This document shows positions 51,516 through 63,900 of a stretch of 64,000 bases of DNA, piece by piece (within the stretch, counting starts at the first letter, position 1; each line of letters begins with the position of its first letter). Source of the DNA: Paucibacter sediminis (GTDB lineage: Bacteria; Pseudomonadota; Gammaproteobacteria; Burkholderiales; Burkholderiaceae_C). The position numbers and the translations under genes are program-made. Under the pieces are notes generated by a model that was not told the DNA's origin, did not search any database, and worked only from the letters and a program-made list of their open reading frames with translations. The DNA lies in NCBI RefSeq assembly GCF_030254645.1, contig NZ_CP116346.1, forward strand, positions 2,793,973 through 2,857,972, given 5' to 3'.

Positions 51516-52802
51516 TCAGCGCAGCGCGGTGCGGGCGGCCTGCAGCGTGGCCTGGATGTCGGCCTCGCTGTGCGCCGCGCTCACGAAGCCGGCTTCGTAG
51601 AGCGCCGGCGCCAGGTAGACGCCGCCGTCCAGCATGCCGTGGAAGAAGGCGTTGAAGCGCGCACCGTCGGTCTTCATGACGGTCTGGTAGTTCTGCGGCA
51701 GCTCGGGCATCAGGAAGAAGCCGAACATGCCGCCCTCGCAATCGACGCTGAAGGGCACGCCGTTGTCCATGGCCACGGCCGCCAGGCCGTCCACCAGCTG
51801 GCGCGTCCTGGCGCCCAGCGCCTCGTAGAAGCCGGGCTTCTGGATCTCGCGCAGCGTCGCCAGGCCGCAGGCGGTGGCGACCGGATTGCCCGACAGCGTG
51901 CCGGCCTGGTAGACCGGGCCCAGCGGCGCGAGCTGCTTCATGATCTCGCGGCTGGCGCCGAAGGCGGCCAGCGGCATGCCGCCGCCGATGACCTTGCCGA
52001 ACACGCTGACATCGGGCTTGAAGCCGGGCAGCAGCTTGGCGTAATGGCCTTGCGCGCTCGCCAGCCCGACGCGGAAGCCCGTCATCACCTCGTCGAACAC
52101 CAGCAGCGCGCCATGCTCGCTGCAGAGCTCGCGCAGGCGCTTCACGAAGGGCACGGCGGCGCGCACGAAATTCATATTGCCGGCGATCGGCTCGATGATG
52201 ACGCAGGCGAGCTCCTTGCCGTGCAGGGCGAAGGCCTCCTCCAGCTGCGCGACGTTGTTGTACTCGAGCACCAGGGTGTGCTGCGCCACCTCGGCCGGCA
52301 CGCCGGCGCTGGTGGGGTGGCCGAAGGTGGCAAGACCCGACCCCGCCTTCACCAGCAGGGCATCGGTGTGGCCGTGGTAGCAGCCCTCGAACTTGATGAA
52401 CTTGCTGCGGCCGGTGGCGCCGCGCGCCAGCCGGATCGCGCTCATGGTGGCCTCGGTGCCCGAGCTCACCAGGCGCACCTGCTCGATCGAGGGCACCAGC
52501 TTGATGATTTCCTCGGCCAGCTCGATCTCGCGCTCGGTGGGCGCGCCGAACGAGAAGCCGTCCAGCGCCGCCTTCTGCACCGCCTCCAGCACCGCCGGGT
52601 GGCCGTGGCCGAGGATCATCGGGCCCCAGGAGCCGATGTAGTCGATGTAGCGCTTGCCCTCGGCATCGATGATGTAAGCCCCTTCACCGCGCTTGATGAA
52701 TCTGGGCGTGCCACCTACCGCGCGAAATGCGCGCACGGGCGAATTCACGCCGCCGGGGATGGAGCGCTGGGCGCGCTCGAACAGAGCTTGGTTCTGACTC
52801 AT
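51516..52802 (-). CDS. hemL: Glutamate-1-semialdehyde 2,1-aminomutase
   Basis: 428 residues, standard length. PLP lysine K270 is in [52 protein letters not shown] (as [15 protein letters not shown]) and [10 protein letters not shown] are intact. It isomerises GSA, made by HemA at 14738, to 5-aminolevulinate. It is between thiD (22 bases upstream) and mpl. Confidence 0.97.
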   Translation of the reverse strand: MSQNQALFERAQRSIPGGVNSPVRAFRAVGGTPRFIKRGEGAYIIDAEGKRYIDYIGSWGPMILGHGHPAVLEAVQKAALDGFSFGAPTEREIELAEEIIKLVPSIEQVRLVSSGTEATMSAIRLARGATGRSKFIKFEGCYHGHTDALLVKAGSGLATFGHPTSAGVPAEVAQHTLVLEYNNVAQLEEAFALHGKELACVIIEPIAGNMNFVRAAVPFVKRLRELCSEHGALLVFDEVMTGFRVGLASAQGHYAKLLPGFKPDVSVFGKVIGGGMPLAAFGASREIMKQLAPLGPVYQAGTLSGNPVATACGLATLREIQKPGFYEALGARTRQLVDGLAAVAMDNGVPFSVDCEGGMFGFFLMPELPQNYQTVMKTDGARFNAFFHGMLDGGVYLAPALYEAGFVSAAHSEADIQATLQAARTALR

Positions 52803-52824
52803 GGCAGGAAGGGAAGAAAAGGGT

Positions 52825-53796
52825 TCAGTGGATGCGGCGCGGGCCGCGCGTGGGCGGCTCGTCGGCCATCAGGTCGCCGGGCTCGGTGTCGGGCAGCAGG
52901 GGCTGGCTGCCCTCCATGCCCTCTTCGCCTTCTTCGGCGGGCGGCATGGCCCAGAAGAAGCGGTCGGGCACGGCATTGCCCATGCCGGGGCGGAAGCCCG
53001 CGTCCAGCGCCTGGTCCAGGAAGGACAGGGCCTCGCCCACCGCGGTGTGGATCTCGGAGCCAACCGACAGCAGCGCCGCCAGCGAGGCCGAGAGCGTGTC
53101 GCCCGCGCCCACGAAGCTGACCTCGAAGCGCTCGAACTTCTCGCCGGTGATCGGCCCCTGCGGATTCGCCAGCACGTTGTCGACGAACTGATTGGGCAGG
53201 CTGATGCCGGTCACCAGCACATGACCCGTGCCATGCTCGCCGGCGGCCACCGCCAGCTCGCGCGGCGAGGCCGGGCGGTCCGCGTCCCAGTCGGGCAAGA
53301 GGAAATCGGTGAGGGTCTTGTGGTTGCCCACCAGCACCAGGGCCTGCGGCAGCACCAGCTCGCGGAAGGCATCCAGATAGCTCTGCTGCTGCTCCTCGTC
53401 GAGCCAGGTGATGGCGGGCAGATAGGCCACCAGCGGCACATCGGGGTAATCACTGAGCACTTCGGCCACCGCGCTCACGCCCTCGGCGCTGCCCAGGAAG
53501 CCGACCTTCCAGGCCGCCACCGGCACGTCTTCCAGGATGCTGCGCGCCTGCTCGACGATCACGTCGGCATCGAGCTCATGCTGCTCGAACACCTCGGCGG
53601 TGTCGCGCAGCAGGATGGCCGTGACCACCGGCAGCGCATGCGCACCCATCGCCGCGATGGTGGCCACGTCGCCGGCGATGCCGCCGGCGCCGCTGGGGTC
53701 GCTGGCGTTGAAGCTCATCACGCACGCGGGTGCGGGTTGCTCCTGCTCGTCTTGGCCCTGGATGGTCTCGGCGGGGGAATGGTCAGGGCTGCTCAT
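52825..53796 (-). CDS. Phosphomethylpyrimidine kinase family protein (ThiD-like)
   Basis: 323 residues, longer than the usual 260-280. The ribokinase-type fold has [29 protein letters not shown], close to the ThiD opening, and [18 protein letters not shown] as the phosphate/anion hole (GAGD). A 30-residue acidic Glu/Pro tail and an N-terminal acidic extension are added. It could phosphorylate HMP in thiamine synthesis, but the first motif (SFNASDP rather than IAGSDP) is not canonical. It is divergent from the rubredoxin gene and upstream of hemL. Confidence 0.82.
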   Translation of the reverse strand: MSSPDHSPAETIQGQDEQEQPAPACVMSFNASDPSGAGGIAGDVATIAAMGAHALPVVTAILLRDTAEVFEQHELDADVIVEQARSILEDVPVAAWKVGFLGSAEGVSAVAEVLSDYPDVPLVAYLPAITWLDEEQQQSYLDAFRELVLPQALVLVGNHKTLTDFLLPDWDADRPASPRELAVAAGEHGTGHVLVTGISLPNQFVDNVLANPQGPITGEKFERFEVSFVGAGDTLSASLAALLSVGSEIHTAVGEALSFLDQALDAGFRPGMGNAVPDRFFWAMPPAEEGEEGMEGSQPLLPDTEPGDLMADEPPTRGPRRIH

Positions 53797-53938
53797 GAAG
53801 TGGGGATTGGGGTTTCACCCGAGGGTGAGGACGTCAGCGCGTCGTGGTCTTGAAGGGCTTGCAGCAGGGCGTGACGAAGGACCGAAAAGCCTGTTGCATC
53901 TGTGCCTACTTGCTCAATGGGCGGAGGGGGGCGCGTAG

Positions 53939-53958
53939 CTACAATCTTCGCATTGTAG
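53939..53958. promoter_or_regulatory. Inverted repeat in the thiD/rubredoxin divergent gap
   Basis: CTACAAT (53939-53945) and ATTGTAG (53952-53958) are a perfect 7-bp inverted repeat with a 6-base spacer. TACAAT here is also a plausible -10 for the rubredoxin/pilG run. The -35 is not convincing. Confidence 0.45.
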
Positions 53959-53977
53959 TGAGCAAACCATATTCACC

Positions 53978-54151
53978 GTGACCGAAGCTAGTACCTGGAT
54001 GTGCCTGATCTGTGGCTGGATTTATGACGAAGCCGCAGGTGACCCCGAGCACGGCATTGCCCCAGGTACCGCATGGGCGGATGTGGACATGAACTGGACC
54101 TGCCCCGAATGCGGGGCCCGCAAGGAAGACTTCGAGATGGTCCGCATCTGA
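53978..54151 (+). CDS. Rubredoxin
   Basis: 57 residues from GTG 53978. The two CxxC pairs of rubredoxin are in WMCLICGWIYDEAAGDP and NWTCPECGARKEDFEMV, with the linker GIAPGTAWADVDMNW. It carries one electron on a single iron ligated by four Cys. ATG 53999 would remove the first strand, so the GTG start is used. It is the first gene before pilG, about 60 bases upstream. The start and size are judged from the family. Confidence 0.92.
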   Translation: MTEASTWMCLICGWIYDEAAGDPEHGIAPGTAWADVDMNWTCPECGARKEDFEMVRI

Positions 54152-54212
54152 CGCGGACTGTTTGAAACCTTCTGCCCTTTCCATACGCTGAGGAGAACAA
54201 GGGTTGGACACA

Positions 54213-54605
54213 ATGGCTCCCCAAGCACCTGGCGCAGCGACCAAGGTGCTCGTCATCGACGACAGCAACACCATCCGCCGCAGCGCCGAGATCTTTCTCA
54301 AGCAAGGCGGGCACGAGGTGGTGCTGGCCGAGGATGGCTTCGACGCGCTTTCCAAGCTGAGCGACTACAAACCCGATCTGGTGTTCTGCGACATCCTGAT
54401 GCCGCGGCTCGACGGTTACCAGACCTGCGCCATCATCAAGCGCAACCCGCAGTTTTCCGGCGTGCCGGTGATCATGCTGTCCAGCAAGGACGGTCTGTTC
54501 GACAAGGCGCGCGGCCGCATGGTGGGCTCGCAGGATTACCTGACCAAGCCCTTCACCAAAGACCAATTGCTGCAGGCGGTGCAGATGCACCGCCGCGGCC
54601 CTTGA
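54213..54605 (+). CDS. pilG: PilG, twitching motility response regulator
   Basis: 130 residues from ATG 54213; a TTG at 54204 preceded by AGGAGA at good spacing is an alternative that adds 3 residues. It is a stand-alone receiver domain. D16/D17 form the acidic pocket, D60 is the phosphorylation site (LVFCDILMPRLDGY), the conserved Thr/Ser is in VIMLSSKDG and K in YLTKPF. In the Pil-Chp system it is a CheY-like output that promotes pilus extension. It follows the rubredoxin gene. Confidence 0.94.
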   Translation: MAPQAPGAATKVLVIDDSNTIRRSAEIFLKQGGHEVVLAEDGFDALSKLSDYKPDLVFCDILMPRLDGYQTCAIIKRNPQFSGVPVIMLSSKDGLFDKARGRMVGSQDYLTKPFTKDQLLQAVQMHRRGP

Positions 54606-54677
54606 TTCGCCCGGCCAGATGATCGATGAAGCCGGCCAATGAGATGCCCGACAGAGGCGGCGTGACGAGGAGTCCAC

Positions 54678-55043
54678 ATGACGATACACAAGATTCTGCT
54701 GGTCGATGATTCCAAGACCGAGCTGCATGCGCTCAGCGAGATGCTGAGCAAGCGAGGCTTCGTGGTGCGCACCGCCGAGAACGGCGAGGAAGCCTTCAAG
54801 CGCCTGGAAGAGGAAGTGCCAGACCTGATCCTGATGGACGTGGTGATGCCGGGCCAGAACGGCTTCCAGCTGACCCGCGCCATCACGCGCGACGAGCGCT
54901 ACGCCAATGTGCCGGTGATCATGTGCACCAGCAAGAACCAGGAAACCGACAAGGTCTGGGGCATGCGCCAAGGCGCGCGTGACTACGTGGTCAAGCCGGT
55001 CAAGTCCGACGAGCTGTTGGCCAAGATCAAGGCGCTAGGCTGA
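54678..55043 (+). CDS. pilH: PilH, twitching motility response regulator
   Basis: 121 residues. Receiver with D10/D11, phosphorylation site D54 (LILMDVVMPGQNGF), MCTSKNQETDKVWGMRQGARDYVVKPV. KVWGMRQGA is typical of PilH. It is thought to counter PilG or drain phosphate. GAGGAG lies before the ATG. It follows pilG by 72 bases and precedes pilI by 2. Confidence 0.94.
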   Translation: MTIHKILLVDDSKTELHALSEMLSKRGFVVRTAENGEEAFKRLEEEVPDLILMDVVMPGQNGFQLTRAITRDERYANVPVIMCTSKNQETDKVWGMRQGARDYVVKPVKSDELLAKIKALG

Positions 55044-55045
55044 GC

Positions 55046-55576
55046 ATGGCCAACAAGCAAGCACTGCGCGAACTCCAGCAACGCCTCGCGCAGCGCATGC
55101 AGGCCGCGCGCGAAACGCCGCAGGCGGCCTCCTGGCTGGCGGTGGAATGCGCCGGCGTGGCGCTGCTGTTCTCGCTCAAGCAGGCGGCCGAGATCTTCAC
55201 GCCCGTGGCCATCAAGCCGGTGCCCTACACCGAGCCCTGGGCCCTGGGGGTGGCGAACCTGCGCGGCGGCCTGCACACGGTGGTGGACTTCGCCGCCTTT
55301 CTGGGCCTGCGCGAGCCCGGCGTGCGCGGCGATGTGACGCAGCAGCGCCTGGTGTCGATCAACCCCGAACTCAATATCAACTGCGCCTTGCTGGTCGACA
55401 AGCTGCTGGGCTTGCGCGGCGACGAGCAGTTGCAGCCGGTGGCGGATGTGCCGTCGGCGACGCCGCGGCCGGCTTTTGCGGGTGCGCTGCGGCGCGACGC
55501 CGAGGGCCGGCATTGGCAGGTGATCGACCTGGAGGCCTTGTCCAGGTTCGAACCGTTCTTGCGTATTGTGGTGTGA
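55046..55576 (+). CDS. pilI: PilI, CheW-like scaffold
   Basis: 176 residues. CheW-fold segments are ECAGVALLFSLKQAAEIFTPVAIKPVPYTEPWALGVANLRGGLHTVVDFAAFLGL and LVDKLLGLRGDEQL. It links the PilJ receptor to the ChpA kinase. It starts 2 bases after pilH and precedes pilJ by about 57. Confidence 0.92.
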   Translation: MANKQALRELQQRLAQRMQAARETPQAASWLAVECAGVALLFSLKQAAEIFTPVAIKPVPYTEPWALGVANLRGGLHTVVDFAAFLGLREPGVRGDVTQQRLVSINPELNINCALLVDKLLGLRGDEQLQPVADVPSATPRPAFAGALRRDAEGRHWQVIDLEALSRFEPFLRIVV

Positions 55577-55633
55577 TGCGTGGCGCCAGCCGGCGCGGGC
55601 ATTGCGTCAATCAACCGACAACATGAGGGTGAG

Positions 55634-57925
55634 ATGAGCTTCCTCGACAAGATCAAGAAATTGGGCGCGACCTCCGAAGGCCAGGAGGCCGGCGAGACCA
55701 CCGCCCTGGATGCTCAGGCAGGCGTACATGCGAGCGACACCGGTCCGCGCAGCGAGTCCAGCTCCATCATTTCCGAAGCGCTGCCGACCGACAACGTGGC
55801 GGCGGACTTTGTCGACACCAATGCGGGCTTCCAGTCCACCGCCTCGGCGCCCGACACCATCAGCGCCGCGCCCGGGCTGATGCCGGCGAAGGCCGAAGAC
55901 CGCGGCCGCCGCCAGAAGCTGTTCACCGCCCTGGTGGCGGTGGGGGTGCTGGGCACGGCCACCACGGTGGCGCTGAGCCTGGTGAACGCGAACCGCAGCG
56001 CGGCCCAGGTGCGCGCCACCGGCCAGGCCATGATGCAGTCGCAGCGCCTGGCCAAGTCGGTGTCCACCGCCCTGGTGGGCAATGTGGGCGCCTTCGCCGA
56101 GCTGAAGGAAAGCATCGGCGTGCTGGGCAGCGTGGTGCGCAATCTGCGCAACGGCGAGGGCGAGCTGGCGATTGCGCCCGGCAGCGTGCAGCCGGCGCTG
56201 GAGACCGTCGCGCCGATGGTGGAGCGCGCCGAGAAGAACGGCAACACCGTGATCGCGCAGGAGAAGGTGCTGACCCAGGTGGGTAAGGCGCTGCGCACCA
56301 TCAACCGTCAATCCTCGGACCTGCTGGAAAGCGCCGAGGCGGTGGCCTCGCTGTCGCTGCAGCAGGGCGGCTCGCCAGCCGAACTCTCGGCCGCGGGCCA
56401 GCTGGTGATGCTGACCCAGCGCATCGGCAAGAGCGCCAACGAGTTCCTGACCCAGGAGGGCGTGAGCCCGGAGGCGGTGTTCCTGCTCGGCAAGGACCTG
56501 AACTCCTTCCGCGAGATCACCGAGGCCCTTATCAACGGCAACCCCGAGCTGCGCCTCAAGGGCGCGCATGACCCGCAGCTGAAGGAGCGCCTCAAGACCC
56601 TGCTGTCGCAGTACGAGCAGACGCGCAAGGAAGCCTCGGCGATTCTGGGCAATCTGCAGGGCCTGGTGGCGGCGCGCGAGGCGCAGGCCGCGATCCTCAA
56701 CGACAGCGAACCGCTGCGCAAGGGCCTGGACGAGATCGCCCAGCAGCTCGAGTCGGCCGGCGGCCTGGGCTTCGGCCTGCTGCTGGCGATGCTGGCTTCG
56801 CTGGCGGCCCTGGTGGTGGGCGCTTTGGGCTTTCTGCGCCTGTATGTGGCGGGTCAGGCGCATCGCGCCGAACTGGCCGAGGCGCAGAAGCGCGAGGCCG
56901 AGGTGCAGGAGCAGGAGGCCAAGCGCGTCAACGACGCCAACCAGGCCGCCATTTTGCGTCTCATGAACGAGCTGCAGTCGGTCGCCGAGGGCGACTTGAC
57001 GCAGCAGGCTACGGTGACCGAGGACATCACCGGCGCGATCGCCGACTCGGTGAACTACACGGTGGAAGAGCTGCGCCTGCTGGTGACGCAGGTGCAGTCC
57101 ACCGCCGGCCGGGTGACCGAAACCACCGGCCTGGTGGACCAGACCTCCACCGAGCTGCTGGCCGCTTCCACCGAGCAGCTGCACGAGATCCGCGCCACCG
57201 GCGAGGCGGTGCTGCAGATGGCCGAGCGCATCAACCAGGTGTCGGCGCAGGCGCAGGAAACCGCCGAGGTGGCGCGCCAGTCGCGTGCCGTGGCCGAGAC
57301 CGGCAAGCAGGCCATGGCCAACACCATCGGCGGCATGAACTCGATCCGCGAGCAGATCCAGGAGACCTCCAAGCGCATCAAGCGCCTGGGCGAGAGCTCG
57401 CAGGAAATCGGTGAGATCACCGAGCTGATCTCGGACATTACCGAGCAGACCAATGTGCTGGCGCTGAACGCGGCCATCCAGGCGGCCTCGGCCGGCGAGG
57501 CCGGCCGCGGTTTCTCGGTGGTGGCCGAAGAAGTGCAGCGCCTGGCGGAACGCTCGGGCGACGCGACGCGCCGCATTGCCGCGCTGGTGAAGACGATTCA
57601 GACCGACACCCACGACGCGGTGGCCGCCATGGAGCGCTCCACGCTGGGGGTGGTGCAGGGTACCAAGCTGTCCGATGCGGCCGGCAAGGCGCTGGACGAG
57701 ATCGACGAGGTGTCGCGTCGTCTGGACGAGTTGATCGCCCGCATCTCGAACCAGGCGCTCAGCGAGGCGCATTCCGCCAACGAGGTGGCCTCGAACATCC
57801 AGCATATTTTTGCGGTGACCGAGCAGACCGGTGAGGGCACGCGCTCCACCGCCCAGATGGTGCATGAGCTCTCGCGCTCGGCCGATGCCTTGAAGCAGTC
57901 GGTGGCGCGTTTCAAGGTTGGCTGA
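55634..57925 (+). CDS. pilJ: PilJ, twitching motility chemoreceptor
   Basis: 763 residues from ATG 55634 ([16 protein letters not shown]) with GAGGGTGAG upstream; the frame opens earlier at 55580. Two membrane segments ([21 protein letters not shown], about 100, and [24 protein letters not shown], about 380) enclose a periplasmic PilJ-type sensor. A HAMP-like part and the signalling tip ([48 protein letters not shown], in segments) follow. It senses surface contact or pilins and controls ChpA. Confidence 0.95.
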   Translation: MSFLDKIKKLGATSEGQEAGETTALDAQAGVHASDTGPRSESSSIISEALPTDNVAADFVDTNAGFQSTASAPDTISAAPGLMPAKAEDRGRRQKLFTALVAVGVLGTATTVALSLVNANRSAAQVRATGQAMMQSQRLAKSVSTALVGNVGAFAELKESIGVLGSVVRNLRNGEGELAIAPGSVQPALETVAPMVERAEKNGNTVIAQEKVLTQVGKALRTINRQSSDLLESAEAVASLSLQQGGSPAELSAAGQLVMLTQRIGKSANEFLTQEGVSPEAVFLLGKDLNSFREITEALINGNPELRLKGAHDPQLKERLKTLLSQYEQTRKEASAILGNLQGLVAAREAQAAILNDSEPLRKGLDEIAQQLESAGGLGFGLLLAMLASLAALVVGALGFLRLYVAGQAHRAELAEAQKREAEVQEQEAKRVNDANQAAILRLMNELQSVAEGDLTQQATVTEDITGAIADSVNYTVEELRLLVTQVQSTAGRVTETTGLVDQTSTELLAASTEQLHEIRATGEAVLQMAERINQVSAQAQETAEVARQSRAVAETGKQAMANTIGGMNSIREQIQETSKRIKRLGESSQEIGEITELISDITEQTNVLALNAAIQAASAGEAGRGFSVVAEEVQRLAERSGDATRRIAALVKTIQTDTHDAVAAMERSTLGVVQGTKLSDAAGKALDEIDEVSRRLDELIARISNQALSEAHSANEVASNIQHIFAVTEQTGEGTRSTAQMVHELSRSADALKQSVARFKVG

Positions 57926-57986
57926 TCGCTGACAACCGCACCAAGCACAGAACGATAGACAGAGAAAAGTCAAAGGCAGACCCGGC

Positions 57987-60900
57987 ATGGACTTCTCGCG
58001 AGATTCCGAGTTTCCGCCCGACCTCAGCCCGCTGGCCTGGGTGCAGGAGGAGTTGCGCCGCTCGCTGGAGTCCGTGCACAAGACGCTGCGGCGCGCGCTG
58101 CGCGATGCCGATGCGCGTGTCACGACGCTGGGCCTGGAAACGCATCCCAGCCAGCCCCTGCAGGCCGCCGCGGCGCAGCTGCACCAGCTCGCCGGCGTGC
58201 TCTCGCTGGTGGGCCTGCCCGCCGGTGCGGCGCTGCTGCGGGCCGCCGAGCAGGCGGTGGAGCGGCTGGCGCTGGACCCGGTCAACGTCGACCCGCCCAC
58301 CGTGCAGGCGGTGGAGCGCGCCGACTTCGCGCTGCTCTCGCTGATCGCCAAGCTGCTGGCCGGCAACAAGACCAGCACGCTGGCGCTGTTCCCCAGCTAC
58401 CGCGCGCTGCAGCAGCTCAACGGCGTGGAGCGCATCCACCCGGCCGATCTGGCGCAGCAGGAATGGAGCTGGCGCGATCTGCCGGCCGATGCCAAGGCCC
58501 CGGCCCTGGCGGCCGAAGCGGCACGCGCCGGTTTCGAGGCGGCCCTGCTCAAGCATATGCGCGCCCCGGCGCCCCAGCATGCGCAGCATTTGAGCGATCT
58601 GTGCGCCGGCGTGGCGCAGACCCAGCCGGGCGCCCATGGCCGCAGCCTGTGGTCGCTGGCGGCCGCGCATTTCGAGGCCCAGGCCCTGGGCCTGCTGAAG
58701 ATCGACGCGCTGGTGAAGCGCCTGGGCTCGCGCCTGCTGGCGCAGCTGCGCGCGGGCGCGCAGGGCGATGCGGCGGTGTCCGAGCGCCTGGCGCAGGACC
58801 TGCTGTTCTTCTGCAGCCAGGCGCAGGCGCCGGCCGCGAGCCAGCATGCGCCGCGCCTGCTGGCGGTGCGCCGTGTCTATGGGCTGGACGAGGGCGCAGG
58901 CCCGACCGATTACGAAGACGACAGCCTCGGCCATATCGACCCCAGCTGGGTCACGCAGGCGCGCAAGCGCGTGGCGCAGGCCAAGGAATCCTGGTCCTCG
59001 GCGGCGGAGGGCGAGAGCCACCGCCTGGCCGGCCTGGACGAGCAGTTTGCCGCGGTGGGCGATTCGATCGAGCGCCTGTTCCCGAGCGGCGAGGTGCTGG
59101 GCCAGACCCTGCGCCGCGCCGTGGTGGCCACGCTGCGCTCGGGCAAGCCGCCCGAGCCCACGCTGGCGATGGAGATCGCCACCAGCCTGCTGTATGTGGA
59201 AGCGGCGCTGGACGACGAGGCCTTTGACCACCCCGACCAGGCCGAGCGCGTGATCCGGCTGGCGCGGCGCGTCGAGGCGGCCTCGCGCGGCGAGCCCGCG
59301 GCGCCGCTGGAAGCCTGGATGGAGGACCTGTACCGCCGCGTCTCGGATCGCCAGACCCTGGGCAGCGTGGTGCACGAGTTGCGCAGCAGCCTCTCCGAGG
59401 TCGAGCGCCAGGTGGACGAGTATTTCCGCGATCCCTCGCAGCGCCAGCTGCTGATCCCCGTGCCCAACCAGCTCGGCGCCATGCGCGGCGTGTTCTCGGT
59501 GCTGGGCGTGGACCAGGGCGCGCTGACCTGCGTGCGCATGCGCGACCAGATCGACGAACTGGCCAATACCGAGGTCGACCCGAGCCGCTCGGGCCCGCGC
59601 GAGCAGTTCGAGCGCCTGGCCAACAATCTCGGCGCGCTGGGCTTCCTGATCGACATGCTGAGCGTGCAGCCGCAACTGGCCAAGCGCATGTTCCGCTTCG
59701 ATGAAGCCCGCGGCAGCCTGATCTCCTCGGTGGGGCGCGAGCGCCTCAGTAAGCCGGTGGCCAGCGAGCCCAGCCTGCTGGCCCAGGTGCAGGCCGCGGC
59801 GCAAGCCGTGGCCGAGGGCGAGCGCCCGCAGGCCGAGCTGGCACGCGACCTCGAGCGCCTGACCCTGCAGGCGCGTGCGGCGGACGAAACCGCGCTAGCG
59901 AACGCCGCGCAGTCGGCCCAGCGCATGCTGGAGGAGCCGGGCGATACCTCGGCCCTGCCGCTCACGGTGGAGCTCACCGAGCCGGCCGAGCCTGCTGAAT
60001 CCGCTGAACCCGCCGAGAGCGAGGCAGCGCGTGCCCAGGCGGCGCAATCGCTCAACGACTTCCTGGCCGTGCATGTGCCGGCACCGGCGGTGCCGGTCGC
60101 GGCCGCCGCGCCGGCGCCGGAGATCGTCGACGAGGAGATGCTGGAGATCTTCCTCGAGGAGGCCACCGAGGTGCTGGCGAATGCGCGCGTGGCGCTGGCC
60201 GAGCTGGAGCTCGACGCCGCCAATCGCGAGCAGCTGACGAATGTGCGGCGCGCCTTCCATACCTTGAAGGGCAGCTCGCGCATGGTCGGGCTGAAGGAGT
60301 TCGGCGAGGGCGCATGGGCCTTCGAGCAGCTCTACAACGCGCGCCTGGGCGAGCAGGGCGTGGCGGATGCCGCGCTGCTGAGCCTGAGCCAGCAGGCCCT
60401 GGATTACCTGGCCGGCTGGAGCGCCGAGATCGCCGCCAAGGCGCCCATCACCCATGACGCCGAGGTCTTGCGCGCCAGCGCCGACGCGCTGCGCCTGGAA
60501 CAGCGCCTGCTGCCGGTGGGCGCAGCGGCTGTGGTCGAGCCCGCTGCCGTCGAGCCTGCCGCGGAACCCGCGGTGGAGCCCGTGCCTGAGCCTGAGCCGG
60601 TGCTGGAGCTGCCGATCGAGATGCTCGACGCGCCCGCCACCGAGCCTCTGCTGGAAGAGGCGCCGCTGCTTGAGTTGCCCGAGGCCGAGGAGCTGGGCGA
60701 GCTGCTGCCCGTCATGGAGGTGGCCGAGCTTTCGCATGCCGATACCGAGTTGCTGGGCCTGGAGCTGAATCTGGACCTGCCCGCCGCGGCGGCTTCGGCG
60801 AGCAGCGATTTCGAATTGCCCGAGTTCGAGCTCAAGCTGGATCTGGGCGAGGCGACCGCGGCGCCGGCCATGCCGGTGCTGGACGAGGAGCTGACGCTGG

Positions 60901-63900
60901 ACCTGGGCGCGCTGGACCTGCCGGCCGTGAGCGAGCCGGAGCCCGCGCCCGAGCCCGAAACCCTGGCGCCCAGCCTGGAGCTGGTGGGCGGTACCGATGT
61001 GCAGGCCGCCGCCGAGGCGATCGAACCGATCGAACCGGAGGAGGCCGAGCCCGAGTCCGACGAGGGCGTCAAGCTGATCGGCCCGCTGCGCATCAGCATC
61101 ACCCTGTTCAACATCTTCCTCAACGAGGCGGACGAACTCTCGCGCCGGCTCTGCACCGAGCTGTCCGAGTGGGCGCTGGACCTGGCTTCCGGCCTGCCCG
61201 CCAGCTGCGAGCCCCTGGCCCATGCGCTGGCCGGCAATGCCGGCACGGTGGGCTTCGACGAACTCTCGGCCCTGGCGCGCGCGCTCGAGCATGCGCTGGA
61301 ACGCGCCGCCCAGGTGCGCCAGCTGGGCGCCGACGAGGCGCGCCTGTTCAACGATGCGGCGGAAGAGATCCGCCGCCTGCTGCACCAGTTCGCGGCCGGC
61401 TTCCTGAAGAGCGTCGAGGGCGATCTGACCGCACGCCTGCAGGCCTACCAGCCGCCGCCGGAGGATGTGGCGGAGTCGCGCCCCTCCGAGCTGCCGGACG
61501 ACGCGCTCAGCGAGCCGCAGGCCCTGCCGATCCCGCGCGCGGCGGACGATTTCGAGGTCGGCCTGCCCGACCAGATCGACGACGAGCTGTTCCCGATCTT
61601 CGAGGAAGAGGCGCCCGACCTGCTGCGCGATCTGCAGGCCGGCCTGCGCGACTGGATGGCCCATCCCGGCGATGTCGGCCGTGCCGGCGCCTGCATGCGC
61701 GCCCTGCACACCTTCAAGGGCGGCGCGCGCCTGACCGGCGCGATGCGCCTGGGCGAGGCCGCGCATTTGCTGGAATCCGCCATCGAGGCCTTGTTGCACC
61801 AGGGTCAGGCCGATGCCGCCGAGGTGCGCAGCCTGCAGGACCAGGGCGATGCGCTTGAGCAGGCCTTCGACACCCTCAAGCAGGCGCGGCTGGCGCCCAA
61901 GCCGGTGGCGCAGCCCGAGCCGGTGGTGCCGCCGCCGGTCGCTGCCGAGCCAGTCGCTGTGGCCATGGCGCCGGCCGAGGCGCTGCCCGCGGAAGTCGCC
62001 GAAGCGGCGCCGGCCGCCGAAGCCGCCCAAGCCACTGAAAGCGGCCCGGCCGGGGCGCAGATCGACTGGTCGCGCTTCACCCAGTTCCAGCCCAGCGATA
62101 GCGGGCTGGGCGGCGACGGCGGCCTGGGCGGCGCCCAGGCGCTGGTGCGGGTGCGCGGTGCCCTGCTGGAGCGCATGGCCGCACAGGCCGGCGAGGTCAG
62201 CATCCGGCGCGCGCGCCTGGAATCCGAGATGGGGCAGATGAAGAATGCCCTGCTCGATCTGGACGACAACCTGGACCGCCTGCGCACCCAGCTGCGCGAG
62301 CTGGAGCTGCAGGCCGAGGCCCAGATGGGCGCGCAGGAAGAGGCCGCCAAGCATGCGGCCAAGGATTTCGACCCGCTCGAGTTCGACCGCTACACGCGCT
62401 TCCAGGAACTGACGCGCATGTTGGCCGAGTCGGTCAACGACGTGGCCACGGTGCAGCGCAGCCTGCAGCGCAATGTGCAGACCGGCGAAGACGAGCTGGC
62501 GGCGCAATCGCGCCTGACGCGCGAGTTGCAGGACGACCTGTTGCGCACCCGCATGGTCGAGTTCGACAGCCTCAGCGAGCGCATGCACCGGGTGGTGCGC
62601 CTGGCCGCGCGCGAGACCGGCAAGCAGGTGCAGCTGCTGGTGAACGGCGCCCAGGTCGAGCTGGACCGCAGCGTGCTGGAGCGCCTGGTGGGCTCCTTCG
62701 AGCATCTCTTGCGCAACAGCGTGATGCACGGCATCGAGCCGCCGGTGGAGCGCGTCGCCAAGGGCAAGCCCGAGCTGGGCACGATCCAGGTCCAGCTCGC
62801 CCAGGAGGGCAACGAGGTGGCCATCACGGTGCGCGACGACGGCCGTGGCCTGGACCTGGCGCGCATTCGCGAGCGCGGGCTCAAGCAGGGGCTGATCAAG
62901 CCCGATGCCACGCCCAGCGATGAGGAGCTGATGCAGCTGATCTTCGCGCCCGGCTTCTCCACCGCCACCGAGATCACCGAGCTGGCCGGCCGCGGCGTCG
63001 GCATGGACGTGGTGCGCGCCGAGGTCAACACCCTGGGCGGCTATATCGATCTGCATTCCACGCCGGGGCAGGGCGCGGCCTTCGAGCTGCGCGTGCCGCT
63101 CACCACCGCGCTCACCCAGGTGGTGGTGCTGCGCTATGGCGAGCAATCGGTGGCGGTGCCCGCCAGCCTGATGGAATCGGTGCAGCGCATCAGCCCGGCC
63201 CAGATCGAGCAGGCCTACGAGGCCGGCGAGCTGGTGGTGGGCGGCGAGCGCTTCCCCTTCTACTGGCTGGGCGGCCTGATGAAGCAGAGCGAGCGCGGCG
63301 TGCCGCATGGCAAGACCCTGCCGGTCGCCTTCGTGCGCAGCGCCCATCAACGCCTGGCCGTGCATGTGGACGAGGTGCTGGGCAACCAGGAAGTCGTGGT
63401 CAAGAACCTCGGGCCGCAGCTGGTGCATGTGCCGGGCCTGGCGGGCATCAGCTTGCTGGCCTCGGGCGAGGTGGCGCTGATCTACAACCCGGTGGCGCTG
63501 GCCAACCGCTACGGTGCCGAGGCGCAGGCCGCGGCGCGCCACGCGCTCGGCCATGCGGCCGCCGGGACGGTGGCGGCCAGCATGGTGGCGGCCGAGCCGC
63601 TCGCACCGCTGGTGCTGGTGGTGGACGATTCGCTCACGGTGCGTCGTGTCACCCAGCGCCTGCTGGAGCGCGAGGGTTACCGCGTGCACCTGGCCAAGGA
63701 CGGCCTGGAAGCGATGGAACGCCTGGCCGAGGAGGAGCTGCCGGCGGTGGTGCTCTCGGACATCGAGATGCCGCGCATGGACGGTTTCGACCTGGTGCGC
63801 AATCTGCGCGCCGACAGCCGCCTCGCCACGCTGCCGGTGATCATGATCACCTCGCGCATCGCGCAGAAGCATCGCGACTATGCGCACCAGCTGGGCGTGG

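Noticed and set aside
59895-63887. Very long antisense open frame (1330 codons) opposite chpA
   Set aside because: The sense frame shows Hpt, ATPase, CheW-like and receiver motifs. The antisense protein is Gln/His/Gly-rich without signatures.
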